From the NCBI RefSeq assembly GCF_008923245.1, contig NZ_WBOS01000006.1:1-64000 (forward strand): a DNA stretch of 64,000 bases. Reading direction: 5' to 3'. This stretch comes from Cytobacillus depressus. GTDB lineage: Bacteria; Bacillota; Bacilli; Bacillales; Cytobacillaceae. Below, in pieces: positions 43,852 to 51,495 of the stretch (its first letter is position 1; every line of letters begins with the position of its first letter). The notes below the pieces were generated by a model, which saw only the letters and a list, made by a program, of their open reading frames with translations, made no database searches and had not been told where the DNA came from. The position numbers and the translations under genes are program-made.

Positions 43852-45318
43852 TTAATTACTTTTCATACTCTTTAATGCCCGATAAGCATTTGCTTCCCCT
43901 GCACCAAATAATGCATCGTGTCCTTTTTTTCCATAGTCCAAAGAAGTTTGGAAAATACGTGCAGTGATTTGTGAAGGCTTCAAGTCAGGGTTTGCTGCTT
44001 TTAAAACACCAGCAATACCTGCTACTTGAGGAGCAGCCATCGAAGTACCTGCATTATAATTATAAGGAGAACCTAAATAAGTTGGCCAAGTACTAAGAAT
44101 CAAATTACTAGGGTCGATAGTAGTTGGATCATAGGTTTCCGCAAATTTAGCTCCATAATCTCCTCCAGGAGCTGCCACATCAACCGCACCGTTTCCATAG
44201 TTGGAGTAGAAAGCGAGCTCCATATCCGTCCATTTTACCGAAGCAGACACGTTAATTACTCCTGGCATTTGAGTTGGTACAACAGTAGCTGGTCCCTTTA
44301 CACTGATTCCAAATGGTTCATAAAGCGTATTTAAAAAATCGTTTACTTCATTCTTATTAGCCAAGTTTAAACTTTCATTCCCGCTACCCGCTACGACAGT
44401 TACATCATTTTTCACAGCATATCGGATGGCTCTCTTCCAAAGTAAAGTTTCAGCCACTGACTTATAACTTTCCCCTTCAAGTATCATTTTCGTATTATTA
44501 TAGAAACGAAGTGACATATTGATTACATCAACGTTATCATTCGTTGCGGCAATAATCCCGTCGATAATCCAAGCAGGCATCCCAAGAGCTTGTTCCGAAT
44601 ATAGGACACGATATGCACGAATTCCTAAGTCTGGTCCTATTCCTTTTACTTTACCGTTCGCCGCAACGATACCAGCAACATGTGTACCGTGTCCATTACG
44701 ATCCAATAGATCATTTGGATCTCCTGTTTCCGAATGATCCATTCCTGCTGGAACCAAATTTCGTCCACCAATGATATTATTCTTTAAATCTGGATGTGAT
44801 AAGTCGATTCCGGTATCAATTATCCCTACAACCGCTTTATGTATCGTATTTCCATCGTTATCCTTATATCCGCCTGTTTCAATTTCATATGATTTTCCAG
44901 CATTCGTCACTCTTTGAATGTCCCATTGAGAAGCCCAGTAACTTTCCTCCTGTTGCTGAACAGCAATGGAAGCGAGTGTTTTATTAAGACCAGCTACAGG
45001 TTCGTTTAATACGAGTGGAACTTCCCTATTAGCAGCTTCAATGGTTGGAACTTGTTTGAGATTTTGAAGAAAAGTAGGCTCGTTCGACTTAACTTCTACT
45101 CCCCCGACTTCTGGAAGAGCTTTAATAACCTCACCGCCGGCATTTCTGATAATTTCTTCATAGTTCTTTGGCAAGTCATTTTTAAAGGCAATCAGATATA
45201 GACTATTCACCTTTGGGATGGTATTATTCTCTTCTGCATGGATTGGCGTAGGTACAAATGATAACCCCCCGATGACTAATGCAACAGAAAGCAATGTGCT
45301 TAATAAAATTCTTTTCAT
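43852..45318 (-). CDS. Subtilisin-like serine protease (S8), secreted
   Basis: A 488-residue preproprotein. Signal peptide about 1-29 ('MKRILLSTLLSVALVIGGLSFVPTPIHAEE', in part), an I9-type propeptide (about 35-100), then the S8 domain with catalytic Asp in 'VGIIDTGIDLSHPDL', His in 'DRNGHGTHVAGIVA' and Ser in 'NAGTSMAAPQVAGIAG'. The oxyanion Asn is in 'VVAGSGNESLN'. It is an extracellular protease, probably self-processed. ATG 45318 follows AGGAGGAG. It stands alone on the minus strand and interrupts the run of plus-strand repeat-flanked genes. Confidence 0.95.
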   Translation of the reverse strand: MKRILLSTLLSVALVIGGLSFVPTPIHAEENNTIPKVNSLYLIAFKNDLPKNYEEIIRNAGGEVIKALPEVGGVEVKSNEPTFLQNLKQVPTIEAANREVPLVLNEPVAGLNKTLASIAVQQQEESYWASQWDIQRVTNAGKSYEIETGGYKDNDGNTIHKAVVGIIDTGIDLSHPDLKNNIIGGRNLVPAGMDHSETGDPNDLLDRNGHGTHVAGIVAANGKVKGIGPDLGIRAYRVLYSEQALGMPAWIIDGIIAATNDNVDVINMSLRFYNNTKMILEGESYKSVAETLLWKRAIRYAVKNDVTVVAGSGNESLNLANKNEVNDFLNTLYEPFGISVKGPATVVPTQMPGVINVSASVKWTDMELAFYSNYGNGAVDVAAPGGDYGAKFAETYDPTTIDPSNLILSTWPTYLGSPYNYNAGTSMAAPQVAGIAGVLKAANPDLKPSQITARIFQTSLDYGKKGHDALFGAGEANAYRALKSMKSN

Positions 45319-45517
45319 TTTCTCCTCCTCTAAATTGGAATATCCTGCCACTTAAATATTAGTATAAAAATTGTAAAAATTCCACTTTCTTGACTATAAT
45401 CTTGCAAACTAATAATTGATTGCAAGTTTTAATAAGCTTTTTACTTCATTGTTAAAGAAATTATTACTATCCTAAAGGAACTTTATGTAAAGTAGGCAGA
45501 CGAAGAAATGTGCTTTT

Positions 45518-45595
45518 CTTATTCAGCAATCGGGCGCTTTTCTGAAATAAGGAAGGCGTCTTTCTTCATGAAAAGGGCAATTTAATGGAATAAGA
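45518..45595 (+). repeat. Structured intergenic repeat, copy 11
   Basis: CTTATTCAGCAATC start, GGGCGCTTTTCTGAAATAAGG core and AAGGCGTC, the TTTCTTCATGAAAAGGGC segment, and end TTAATGGAATAAG. It lies between the divergent protease gene and a plus-strand gene. Confidence 0.8.
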
Positions 45596-45704
45596 CTTTA
45601 AACAATGGCTAGTTTATTTGGAAAAAAATCCAAAAATAAATTTCTTTTATTTAAAAATGATACACTTTAAATAGCAAAAAATTGAAATTTGAAGGAGGGT
45701 AAAA

Positions 45705-46088
45705 ATGAAAAAGAAGTTATTCGGGATTTTGTTGCTTGCTTTCATAGCTTTAACTATTTTCGTTATTAATGTCGATGCATTTAAAGTTAAGTCACAACCC
45801 AATGAAGCAAGTGTTAAGGAAACAACTGTTGAAGTATTACGTAGTGCATGGGATGAATATGGTATGTTCAGTTTTGAGATAGTAGAAACAGATTCCATTA
45901 TTTCAATCGGCATGGATAAGGCAAAAAGTGAATTTAAACTTCAGGATTACTTAGATAAAAACTTGCCAGAAGAGGCAAAAAGCAAATACAACATTAAAAT
46001 ATTTAAAAAAGATATAAAAGAGTTAGAAAAAGAACATAGAGAAGTAATAGAAAAAGCTTTAATTCGTAAGGATAAAGAAGAAAATTAA
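45705..46088 (+). CDS. Small exported or membrane-anchored protein of unknown function
   Basis: 127 residues. One N-terminal hydrophobic segment ('FGILLLAFIALTIFVINVDA', about 5-25) acts as signal peptide or anchor; the rest is charged and helical, ending 'EVIEKALIRKDKEEN'. There is no lipobox. ATG 45705 follows GGAGGG. I do not recognise the family. It is preceded by repeat copy 11. Confidence 0.7.
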   Translation: MKKKLFGILLLAFIALTIFVINVDAFKVKSQPNEASVKETTVEVLRSAWDEYGMFSFEIVETDSIISIGMDKAKSEFKLQDYLDKNLPEEAKSKYNIKIFKKDIKELEKEHREVIEKALIRKDKEEN

Positions 46089-46298
46089 AAAACTACTTTT
46101 TACACCATCCAATTTTGGCCGATGTTTCCTTAGCGTATGTTTTCCGCGTTTTGCTGGTGGGACCCCTTATAGAAATAATAATGCTATTCCTTTTGTAAGA
46201 AATGCACTTAAGCTAACGAAGCAAGATAGTTGAACAGGCAGGTATTTCTGGAAGGACATCGAAGTAATTAATATAGCTGATTGGGGATGTGAGGAAAC

Positions 46299-46493
46299 TT
46301 GTTTTATGATAGTTTTGGTTCAGTTATTTATGCTTTATTATTTTGGTGGGGAGCGTTTCTCTTATTTCAAAGAATAAATAATCGCTACCCAAAAGGAAAC
46401 ACTTGGAAAAGGGACATCATCTTAACATTTATCCAAAGTGTAGTAGTTACCTTAATTTTTTCACCTTTATTGGCTATTTTACTTAGAAACTAA
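46299..46493 (+). CDS. Small membrane protein
   Basis: 64 residues with two hydrophobic helices (about 6-24 and 42-62) separated by a basic loop 'QRINNRYPKGNTWKRD'. The start is TTG 46299 after a GTGAGG-type site. Function unknown. 46089-46298 holds no other gene. Confidence 0.5.
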   Translation: MFYDSFGSVIYALLFWWGAFLLFQRINNRYPKGNTWKRDIILTFIQSVVVTLIFSPLLAILLRN

Positions 46494-46601
46494 ATTAAAT
46501 ATCAAATAAAGTCAAAATGAGAAGATGCTAATACTTTATAAGATTATTTGCTTAACAGGCATTCTTTTTTAAACCAGTAGGTTTTATGAAAATAAAGTAT
46601 A

Positions 46602-46713
46602 TCAACTAACGGGGCTTTACTTCAATAAGGAGTAGGTTTTAAGGAACAATAAAGTTATTTAAAAACGTCAGTCATGTTATTCCATTAAAGGGCGCTTTTC
46701 TGGAGTAATGAAA
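46602..46713 (+). repeat. Structured intergenic repeat, copy 12 (both modules, fused to a terminator)
   Basis: Module 1 (TCAACTAACGGGGCTTTACT...CAATAAG), a longer spacer, then module 2 left half (TTATTCCATTAAAGGGCGCTTTTCTGGAG). The right half is replaced by the terminator hairpin at 46714. Confidence 0.7.
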
Positions 46714-46756
46714 AAGCTAAATTTCTCAATATTAAAATTGAGAAATTTGGCTTTTT
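46714..46756 (+). terminator. Rho-independent terminator
   Basis: AGCTAAATTTCTCAAT pairs with ATTGAGAAATTTGGCT, followed by a T-run. Between here and 47031 I see only a second hairpin (AAACC.CTT/AAGGTTTTTT, about 46946-46974) and no gene. Confidence 0.82.
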
Positions 46757-47031
46757 ACTTTTTGTATTTCTTTTACGTTGTAGATATGCGTTTTTGATGT
46801 TGGTACCCCATAAAGTCAATTAAAATAGCGTTTTTGAATGTAACATAAAATGATAAAAAATAGCGTAACACGGAGGAAGAGAACAAGTCTATGATTCTTA
46901 ATAAAACGAATGTACCTGTTTATTCAAAATCATACATTCAGAAAAAACCCCTTGTTCAAATAAAGGTTTTTTTAGTGCAATAAGAAATTTGGATTATTGT
47001 GGTAAAATATTGAAATAGGAGGAAATGAATT

Positions 47032-47230
47032 ATGGCAAAGTATATTAGTGTATTTTTCTTAAGTTTAATGGTAAGTGTAATTTTCTTTTTTTTTATTTGC
47101 TAGTGTGTTTGATGGTGGTGATTATGCCGAAGCAGCAATTTATGTATTTGGAACAATAATTGTCATACTGCTCTCATTTTTGATTTCACTAATGTACTAT
47201 TTAATAGATTTAATAAAAAGGAATTTATAA
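47032..47230 (+). pseudogene. Small two-helix membrane protein, frameshifted in a T9 tract
   Basis: ATG 47032 follows AGGAGG and reads MAKYISVFFLSLMVSVIFFF, then stops after 23 codons. If one T of the nine-T run (about 47096-47104 region) is dropped, the frame continues for 65 residues ('LFASVFDGGDYAEAAIYVFG...YYLIDLIKRNL') as a clean two-helix membrane protein. The good ribosome binding site suggests a recent event, slipped-strand variation or a sequencing error. Confidence 0.6.
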
Positions 47231-47242
47231 TTTTCTTTTTTC

Positions 47243-47268
47243 ACTAACAGGTGCTTTAATTCAACAGT
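47243..47268 (+). repeat. Structured intergenic repeat, copy 13 (module 1 only)
   Basis: CTAACAGGTGCTTTAATTCAACAG, 13 bp after the frameshifted membrane gene. Module 2 is missing here. Confidence 0.6.
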
Positions 47269-47440
47269 ACGTTGATCTAGATGATATTTAGGAACTTTCG
47301 AACCCTTGCTATTACTAGGTTTTGTACTAGTTGAGGTATCGCCAGGAAAGTGCATATTTACAGAGATTAGATTTTGCTGGTTCGTATTACAAATGGTAAA
47401 AGTAAATAAAATTATTTGATTTAAATATAGTAGGTGGGAT

Positions 47441-47620
47441 ATGAAAAAAGAAGTAATCCTTAGAAACACAATTTTAATTATCATGTTCTTGGGTATTATA
47501 TACTCTATTTGGGAAGCTATAACTAATTGGGGAAAAGGATTTGCAGGCTTTCTTCCATTTTTGCTTATTGTACCAATAGCTGTATATGGAATTGTACTTT
47601 TCCTACCAAGAAAAAAATAA
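47441..47620 (+). CDS. 59-residue two-helix membrane protein
   Basis: ATG 47441 follows AGGTGGG. The protein starts MKKEVILRNTILIIMFLGI and has hydrophobic helices at about 8-24 and 34-55, ending in 'LPRKK'. Unknown function. It is followed after 20 bp by repeat copy 14. Confidence 0.65.
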   Translation: MKKEVILRNTILIIMFLGIIYSIWEAITNWGKGFAGFLPFLLIVPIAVYGIVLFLPRKK

Positions 47621-47639
47621 TGATAATATGTAAAAAGCT

Positions 47640-47711
47640 ATTCAACAAAAGGGCGCTTTTCTGAAACAAGAAAAGCGTCTTTCTTCATGAAAAGGGCCAA
47701 ATTGTTGAATA
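47640..47711 (+). repeat. Structured intergenic repeat, copy 14 (best outer stem)
   Basis: ATTCAACAA (47640-47648) and TTGTTGAAT (about 47702-47710) are exact complements. Inside: GGGCGCTTTTCTG / GAAAAGCGTC hairpin, the TTTCTTCATGAAAAG small hairpin and GGGCC. It shows the whole branched structure most clearly. Confidence 0.88.
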
Positions 47712-47829
47712 ACATCTTAAAGATTGTGAATGTTTTTACTTAAACTAAAGGAGAAGGCTAATACAAGTAGGATTTTTTTTCTTTAACTTGAATACCTTTT
47801 GAGATAAGTAATTTTCAAGGGGGGATTAG

Positions 47830-48084
47830 ATGAAAAAGAGTTTACAGAAATTTGGTTATGTTTTATTTATTTCAGGTATTTTTCTATTCGGTTTAATGCA
47901 TCTGGCGATTGCTTTATTCATTCCTAATTTAACAGGTTGGAGTGACCCACCTGGTAAACTTACAACAGTTCTAAATGAAATAATTGGATGGGTTCCTTAT
48001 ACATTAAGTATAATACTATTTTCAATTGGTGCTTTAATTCTTATTTATGATTTATGGCAAACAAGGCAAAGTGAAAGAAGTTAA
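47830..48084 (+). CDS. Small two-helix membrane protein
   Basis: 84 residues: hydrophobic segments about 8-32 and 50-74, polar C-terminus 'DLWQTRQSERS'. ATG 47830 follows AAGGGGGG. No family recognised. Between repeat copies 14 and 15, a single-gene unit. Confidence 0.7.
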   Translation: MKKSLQKFGYVLFISGIFLFGLMHLAIALFIPNLTGWSDPPGKLTTVLNEIIGWVPYTLSIILFSIGALILIYDLWQTRQSERS

Positions 48085-48138
48085 TATTTTATAGACAGAT
48101 ATATTGATTAAATAAGGGAACTCAATCTTCATTATAGT

Positions 48139-48186
48139 GCTAACGGGGGCTTTAGTTGAAGATGGAGCTGCGACAGGCTGCTCCTC
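48139..48186 (+). repeat. Structured intergenic repeat, copy 15 (module 1) with a hairpin
   Basis: GCTAACGGGGGCTTTAGTTGAAG, followed by a GGAGC...GCTCC hairpin (about 48164-48184) in place of module 2. Confidence 0.6.
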
Positions 48187-48275
48187 GTTCTTATTGTACT
48201 ATATGGCAGGTTAATTCAAGAAGGGAATTGGAAATTTTATGATGAATTAGTAGCTTGAGTGAGAGGAGTATTTGA

Positions 48276-48407
48276 ATGGAATTTATTATAACAATTGGTG
48301 TTATTGCGATAGTTATTACATGCTTTTCGATTGAAGTGAAGCTAAGAAAAACAAGTGAGCAAAATAAAGAAATAATTGAATTACTAAAACAGTTAAAAGA
48401 AAAATAA
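48276..48407 (+). CDS. 43-residue single-helix membrane protein
   Basis: ATG 48276 follows AGAGGAG. One hydrophobic segment at residues 2-17 (MEFIITIGVIAIVITCF), then a charged amphipathic helix 'EVKLRKTSEQNKEIIELLKQ'. This short anchor plus coiled-coil plan is common among small Bacillus proteins. Function unknown. Repeat copy 16 starts 12 bp after its stop. Confidence 0.6.
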   Translation: MEFIITIGVIAIVITCFSIEVKLRKTSEQNKEIIELLKQLKEK

Positions 48408-48418
48408 TAGATTTCCAC

Positions 48419-48538
48419 TTTAACTAAAGGGTGCGTTAGTTTAACAAGACTTGTATTTATGATCTTCAACAATCGGGCGCTATTCTTAAATAAGGAAAGC
48501 GTCTTTCTTCATGAAAAGTGCCAGATTGTGGATTATTA
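48419..48538 (+). repeat. Structured intergenic repeat, copy 16 (both modules)
   Basis: Module 1 (TTAACTAAAGGGTGCGTTAG...AACAAG) is followed by module 2: CTTCAACAATC, GGGCGCTATTCTTAAATAAGG, AAAGCGTC, TTTCTTCATGAAAAG, GTGCCAGATTGTGG. Confidence 0.85.
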
Positions 48539-48691
48539 GAAAGTGAAACGAAGCTCTAAGTTACTAATTAACGAAGCAGGTTAATTAAACAAAGATGGTT
48601 AGTTAAACGTTAAAAACAACGATGATAAGCAGAAAAAACCGTTCAATTTTCTGAACGGAGAAAATCAAATGAGGGGTGTCAGTAAACGAAT

Positions 48692-49321
48692 TTAAATTCC
48701 TGTTTTTATGCCAAAACCTATTAGAATTAAGCCAGTTGATTTTTGGAATACCTTCTGGAATTTTGAGTTGTTCAACCACTTTTTTGCGTAATCAACTGTA
48801 AAAACGAGAAATAGACACCACAATACAGCGAGTAAGGTGAGGATGAAGGCTAATACAATCAATTGCTGGTTTACATTTTCGTTCAAATTGATAAATTGTG
48901 GCATGATTGTTATATAAACTAAAACAGTTTTTGGATTAAGAATATTATTGAGTAACGCTTGTATAAAGGAATCTTTATTATGTCGATTTGAATAATTCGT
49001 AGGTGTATTTGCTTGAGCTTGAATTTCTTTTAAAGAAAACACGCTTTTCGCAAAAAAACTTTTGATTCCTAAATAAATCAAGTAGGCGGCTCCCAAATAT
49101 TTGATGGTGCTGAAAAGAATGACGGACTTTGCAATGACAACAGATAAGCCCAGGATCGCAATCAGTGTCCAAAACGAAAGTCCCATTGCCATTCCTAGAA
49201 CCGTATAACGGCCGGCTTTTGGACCATAGCTAAGCGTATTCTTTACAAGTAGCATAGTATCTGCTCCAGGTATGATAATCATCATTGCAACGATTGAGAT
49301 GTATGTTAGTAAGTTATCCAT
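48692..49321 (-). CDS. LysE/RhtB-family amino-acid exporter
   Basis: A 209-residue, six-helix exporter. 'YISIVAMMIIIPGADTMLLVKNTLSYGPKAGRYTVLGMAMG' is the conserved N-terminal LysE signature (P-G-x-D/N near residue 20); 'LGAAYLIYLGIKSF' and 'NILNPKTVLVYITIMPQF' follow. It exports amino acids or derivatives. ATG 49321 follows AAGGAG. It is divergent from a MocR-type regulator, which probably controls it. Confidence 0.88.
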   Translation of the reverse strand: MDNLLTYISIVAMMIIIPGADTMLLVKNTLSYGPKAGRYTVLGMAMGLSFWTLIAILGLSVVIAKSVILFSTIKYLGAAYLIYLGIKSFFAKSVFSLKEIQAQANTPTNYSNRHNKDSFIQALLNNILNPKTVLVYITIMPQFINLNENVNQQLIVLAFILTLLAVLWCLFLVFTVDYAKKWLNNSKFQKVFQKSTGLILIGFGIKTGI

Positions 49322-49415
49322 AATATTTCTCCTTTCTCTCTTAGTAGTGGCTATCTCAGTAACCATTCATGTAAGTATAACTGACCCCTGTTTTTGATAT
49401 GTACTGATTGTAACA

Positions 49416-49444
49416 TCGAAATCGTATGGTTCAAATGCTATAAT
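49416..49444 (+). promoter_or_regulatory. Predicted promoter of the MocR-type gene
   Basis: TCGAAA (49416-49421), 17 bp, TATAAT (49439-49444) with an extended TG. It lies between the divergent LysE and MocR genes. Confidence 0.55.
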
Positions 49445-49479
49445 TGTATGCAAGACAATTTTAAGGAGGTTCAAGCAAT

Positions 49480-50883
49480 ATGCCTGTAAATTCATTTGAC
49501 AACTATCCTATGTCATGGAAACCAGATAAAAAAAGTCTCAATTCCCCATTATATCTCTCCATTGCGAGCTTGTTAGAATACGATATTCTTAATGGTTACC
49601 TTAAGCCAAATACAAAACTTCCTCCACAAAGAGAACTTGCAGATTATCTTGATATTAACCTTAGCACCATAACAAGGGCCTTTAAAATTTGTGAGATGAA
49701 AAACTTAATTTATGCTGTTACCGGTAGTGGAACCTTTGTTGCACCTAATGCAGGAAAGGCTATTTTTATCGTAGACAGCGAGACAAATAAAAATTTCATC
49801 GAAATGAGTGTTGTAAAGCCACTGGATTTTTTCAACGTATTTGTTGCTGAAGCAATTAAGAGTATCGCCGAGAAAAATTATCTGGAAAAGTTATTGGATT
49901 ATGGACAACCATTGGGAATTCCGTATCATAGAATGGCAGCCAAACAATGGTTACAGCGCTTCAATATGGATGTCAACGTGGAAAATATATCTATAACTTC
50001 AGGAGTGCAAAATTCTTTTACGCTGATTTTAATTTCTCTTTTTCAACCTGGCGATAAAATTGCCGTGGATAGCTATACTTATCCAAATTTTATAGAACTA
50101 GCAAATATGCTGAATATACAACTAGTCCCTATTGGGGGAGATGTATTAGGAATGCTGCCGGATCAGTTGGATTTTGTATGTAGAAAAACTAATTTACAAG
50201 GTATTTATTTGAATCCTTCCTGCAATAATCCTACCGCAGTTACAATGGATATCAATCGAAGGAAGGATATAGCAGAAGTAATTAAGAGGCACAGACTTAT
50301 ACTAATGGAAGATGATACTTATTCGTTCCTAGTTCCGCAAGACTATTTACCGGTATCTCATTATGTTCCAGAACAGTTTGTTTACATGCACGGCATCTCT
50401 AAATCCATAAGTTCAGGTATGAGAGTAGGGTTTATAGCTTTTGCAAATGAATTTACCGATAAAATCACTCGTGGAATTTTTAATATTAATGTTAAAACCT
50501 CTGCGTTAAATGCGGAAGTTATAACTGAGTTGATTAATACGGGTGTTGCTGATAAAATCATTTCACAAAAAAAAGAGGTTGCGAAAGAACGTAATCTCAT
50601 ATACCAGAAATTTTTTAAAGTTGATAATCCTAATGAAAATCCGCTCAGTTTTTTTCGTTGGCTTCCACTTGCGCATAAGTATCATCCGCAGCAGTTTGAG
50701 CAGGAGGTTTTTGCTCAGGGTATTCGTGTTTATCATTCTTATAGGTTCTTTGTTAGGCAAGAGGAACCCACCCAATTTATTCGAATTTCCTTAACGTCTG
50801 CCCTAAATTCTGAGGAGTTGAATAGAGGTCTTTCCATACTTAAGAGTTTCTTACTTAACAAAAATGAAGAAAGTAACATATGA
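49480..50883 (+). CDS. MocR/PdxR-type regulator (GntR HTH fused to aminotransferase fold)
   Basis: A 467-residue fusion. The N-terminal GntR winged helix (about 25-95; 'YDILNGYLKPNTKLPPQRELADYLDINLSTITRAFKICE') is followed by a fold-type I PLP domain. The PLP Lys is in 'MHGISKSISSGMRVGF' (about residue 308), with the Asp/Tyr region 'LMEDDTYSFL'. MocR proteins bind DNA and sense PLP or amino compounds without being active aminotransferases. It is divergent from the LysE exporter, its likely target. Confidence 0.92.
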   Translation: MPVNSFDNYPMSWKPDKKSLNSPLYLSIASLLEYDILNGYLKPNTKLPPQRELADYLDINLSTITRAFKICEMKNLIYAVTGSGTFVAPNAGKAIFIVDSETNKNFIEMSVVKPLDFFNVFVAEAIKSIAEKNYLEKLLDYGQPLGIPYHRMAAKQWLQRFNMDVNVENISITSGVQNSFTLILISLFQPGDKIAVDSYTYPNFIELANMLNIQLVPIGGDVLGMLPDQLDFVCRKTNLQGIYLNPSCNNPTAVTMDINRRKDIAEVIKRHRLILMEDDTYSFLVPQDYLPVSHYVPEQFVYMHGISKSISSGMRVGFIAFANEFTDKITRGIFNINVKTSALNAEVITELINTGVADKIISQKKEVAKERNLIYQKFFKVDNPNENPLSFFRWLPLAHKYHPQQFEQEVFAQGIRVYHSYRFFVRQEEPTQFIRISLTSALNSEELNRGLSILKSFLLNKNEESNI

Positions 50884-50930
50884 AATGCGCCGTACACAAG
50901 AACATAAAATCCAGATGTACGGCACATTTC
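50882..50930 (+). terminator. Stem-loop after the MocR gene
   Basis: GAAATGCGCCGTACA (50882-50896) pairs with TGTACGGCACATTTC (50916-50930) with one mismatch. It overlaps the stop codon. The T-run is weak, so this may be a transcript-end stabiliser. Confidence 0.65.
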
Positions 50931-51035
50931 ATTCAATTGCAAGTTAATTCATCACTGTACAATGATAAAGAGTAGAAAGTTGCAGTCTTGATAGGGAATT
51001 TTTCAGGAGTAATACAATAAACTCTATATAATTTC

Positions 51036-51171
51036 CTCAACAGGGGCTTTAACCGAAGATCTCTTCCTAAATTTCGAGGATCACTTACTAAGATCGATCT
51101 TCAAGAATAGGGCGCTTTTCTGAAATAAGGAAAGCGTCTTTCTTCATGAAAAGTGCCATATTCTTGAATAA
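51036..51171 (+). repeat. Structured intergenic repeat, copy 17 (both modules)
   Basis: Module 1 (TCAACAGGGGCTTTAACCGAAG) and module 2 with outer arms TTCAAGAATA / TATTCTTGAA, the same conserved core GGGCGCTTTTCTGAAATAAGG, AAAGCGTC, TTTCTTCATGAAAAG, GTGCC. The outer arms differ from copies 14 and 19 but remain fully complementary. Confidence 0.87.
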
Positions 51172-51495
51172 GAGAAGGAATTATTAGAAAGTGAATCAAA
51201 CTTTATTCCAAATCAACATTAGTTTTGATACTGGCCAAGTAGATGGCCAACTTGTAATCGAATATTTTTTAACCAAAAACTATAGAAAACAGACTTTGTA
51301 TTTGTTTCCATAATTTCCACTCCCTTTTCAGTCTATTACTACTATTTTTAACACGCTATTTTTACACAATATGACAAAATTCGAGCGATGACAGGTACTT
51401 TTCACCTAAAACTTTCTACACTTACAGAATAGTGGGATTTTTTTTATGATGAGAAAGCAAGTCTCAAAAACTTTTACCAGGACGGTGAATTAGAT
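51172..51495. other. Gene-free upstream region of the nucleotidase gene
   Basis: No open frame supported. It should contain the promoter of the long nucleotidase gene, but I cannot choose one -10/-35 pair with confidence among several AT-rich candidates. GTAGATGGCCAAC near 51240 partly mirrors an upstream ACTGGCCAAGT. Confidence 0.3.

Noticed and set aside
41642-48540. A true integron with integrase and attC sites
   Set aside because: The recombinase looks like a general XerC/D or phage type; I cannot see the IntI-specific insert, it is not at one end of the array, and most repeat ends do not keep a fixed GTT core. Kept only as a cassette-like hypothesis.
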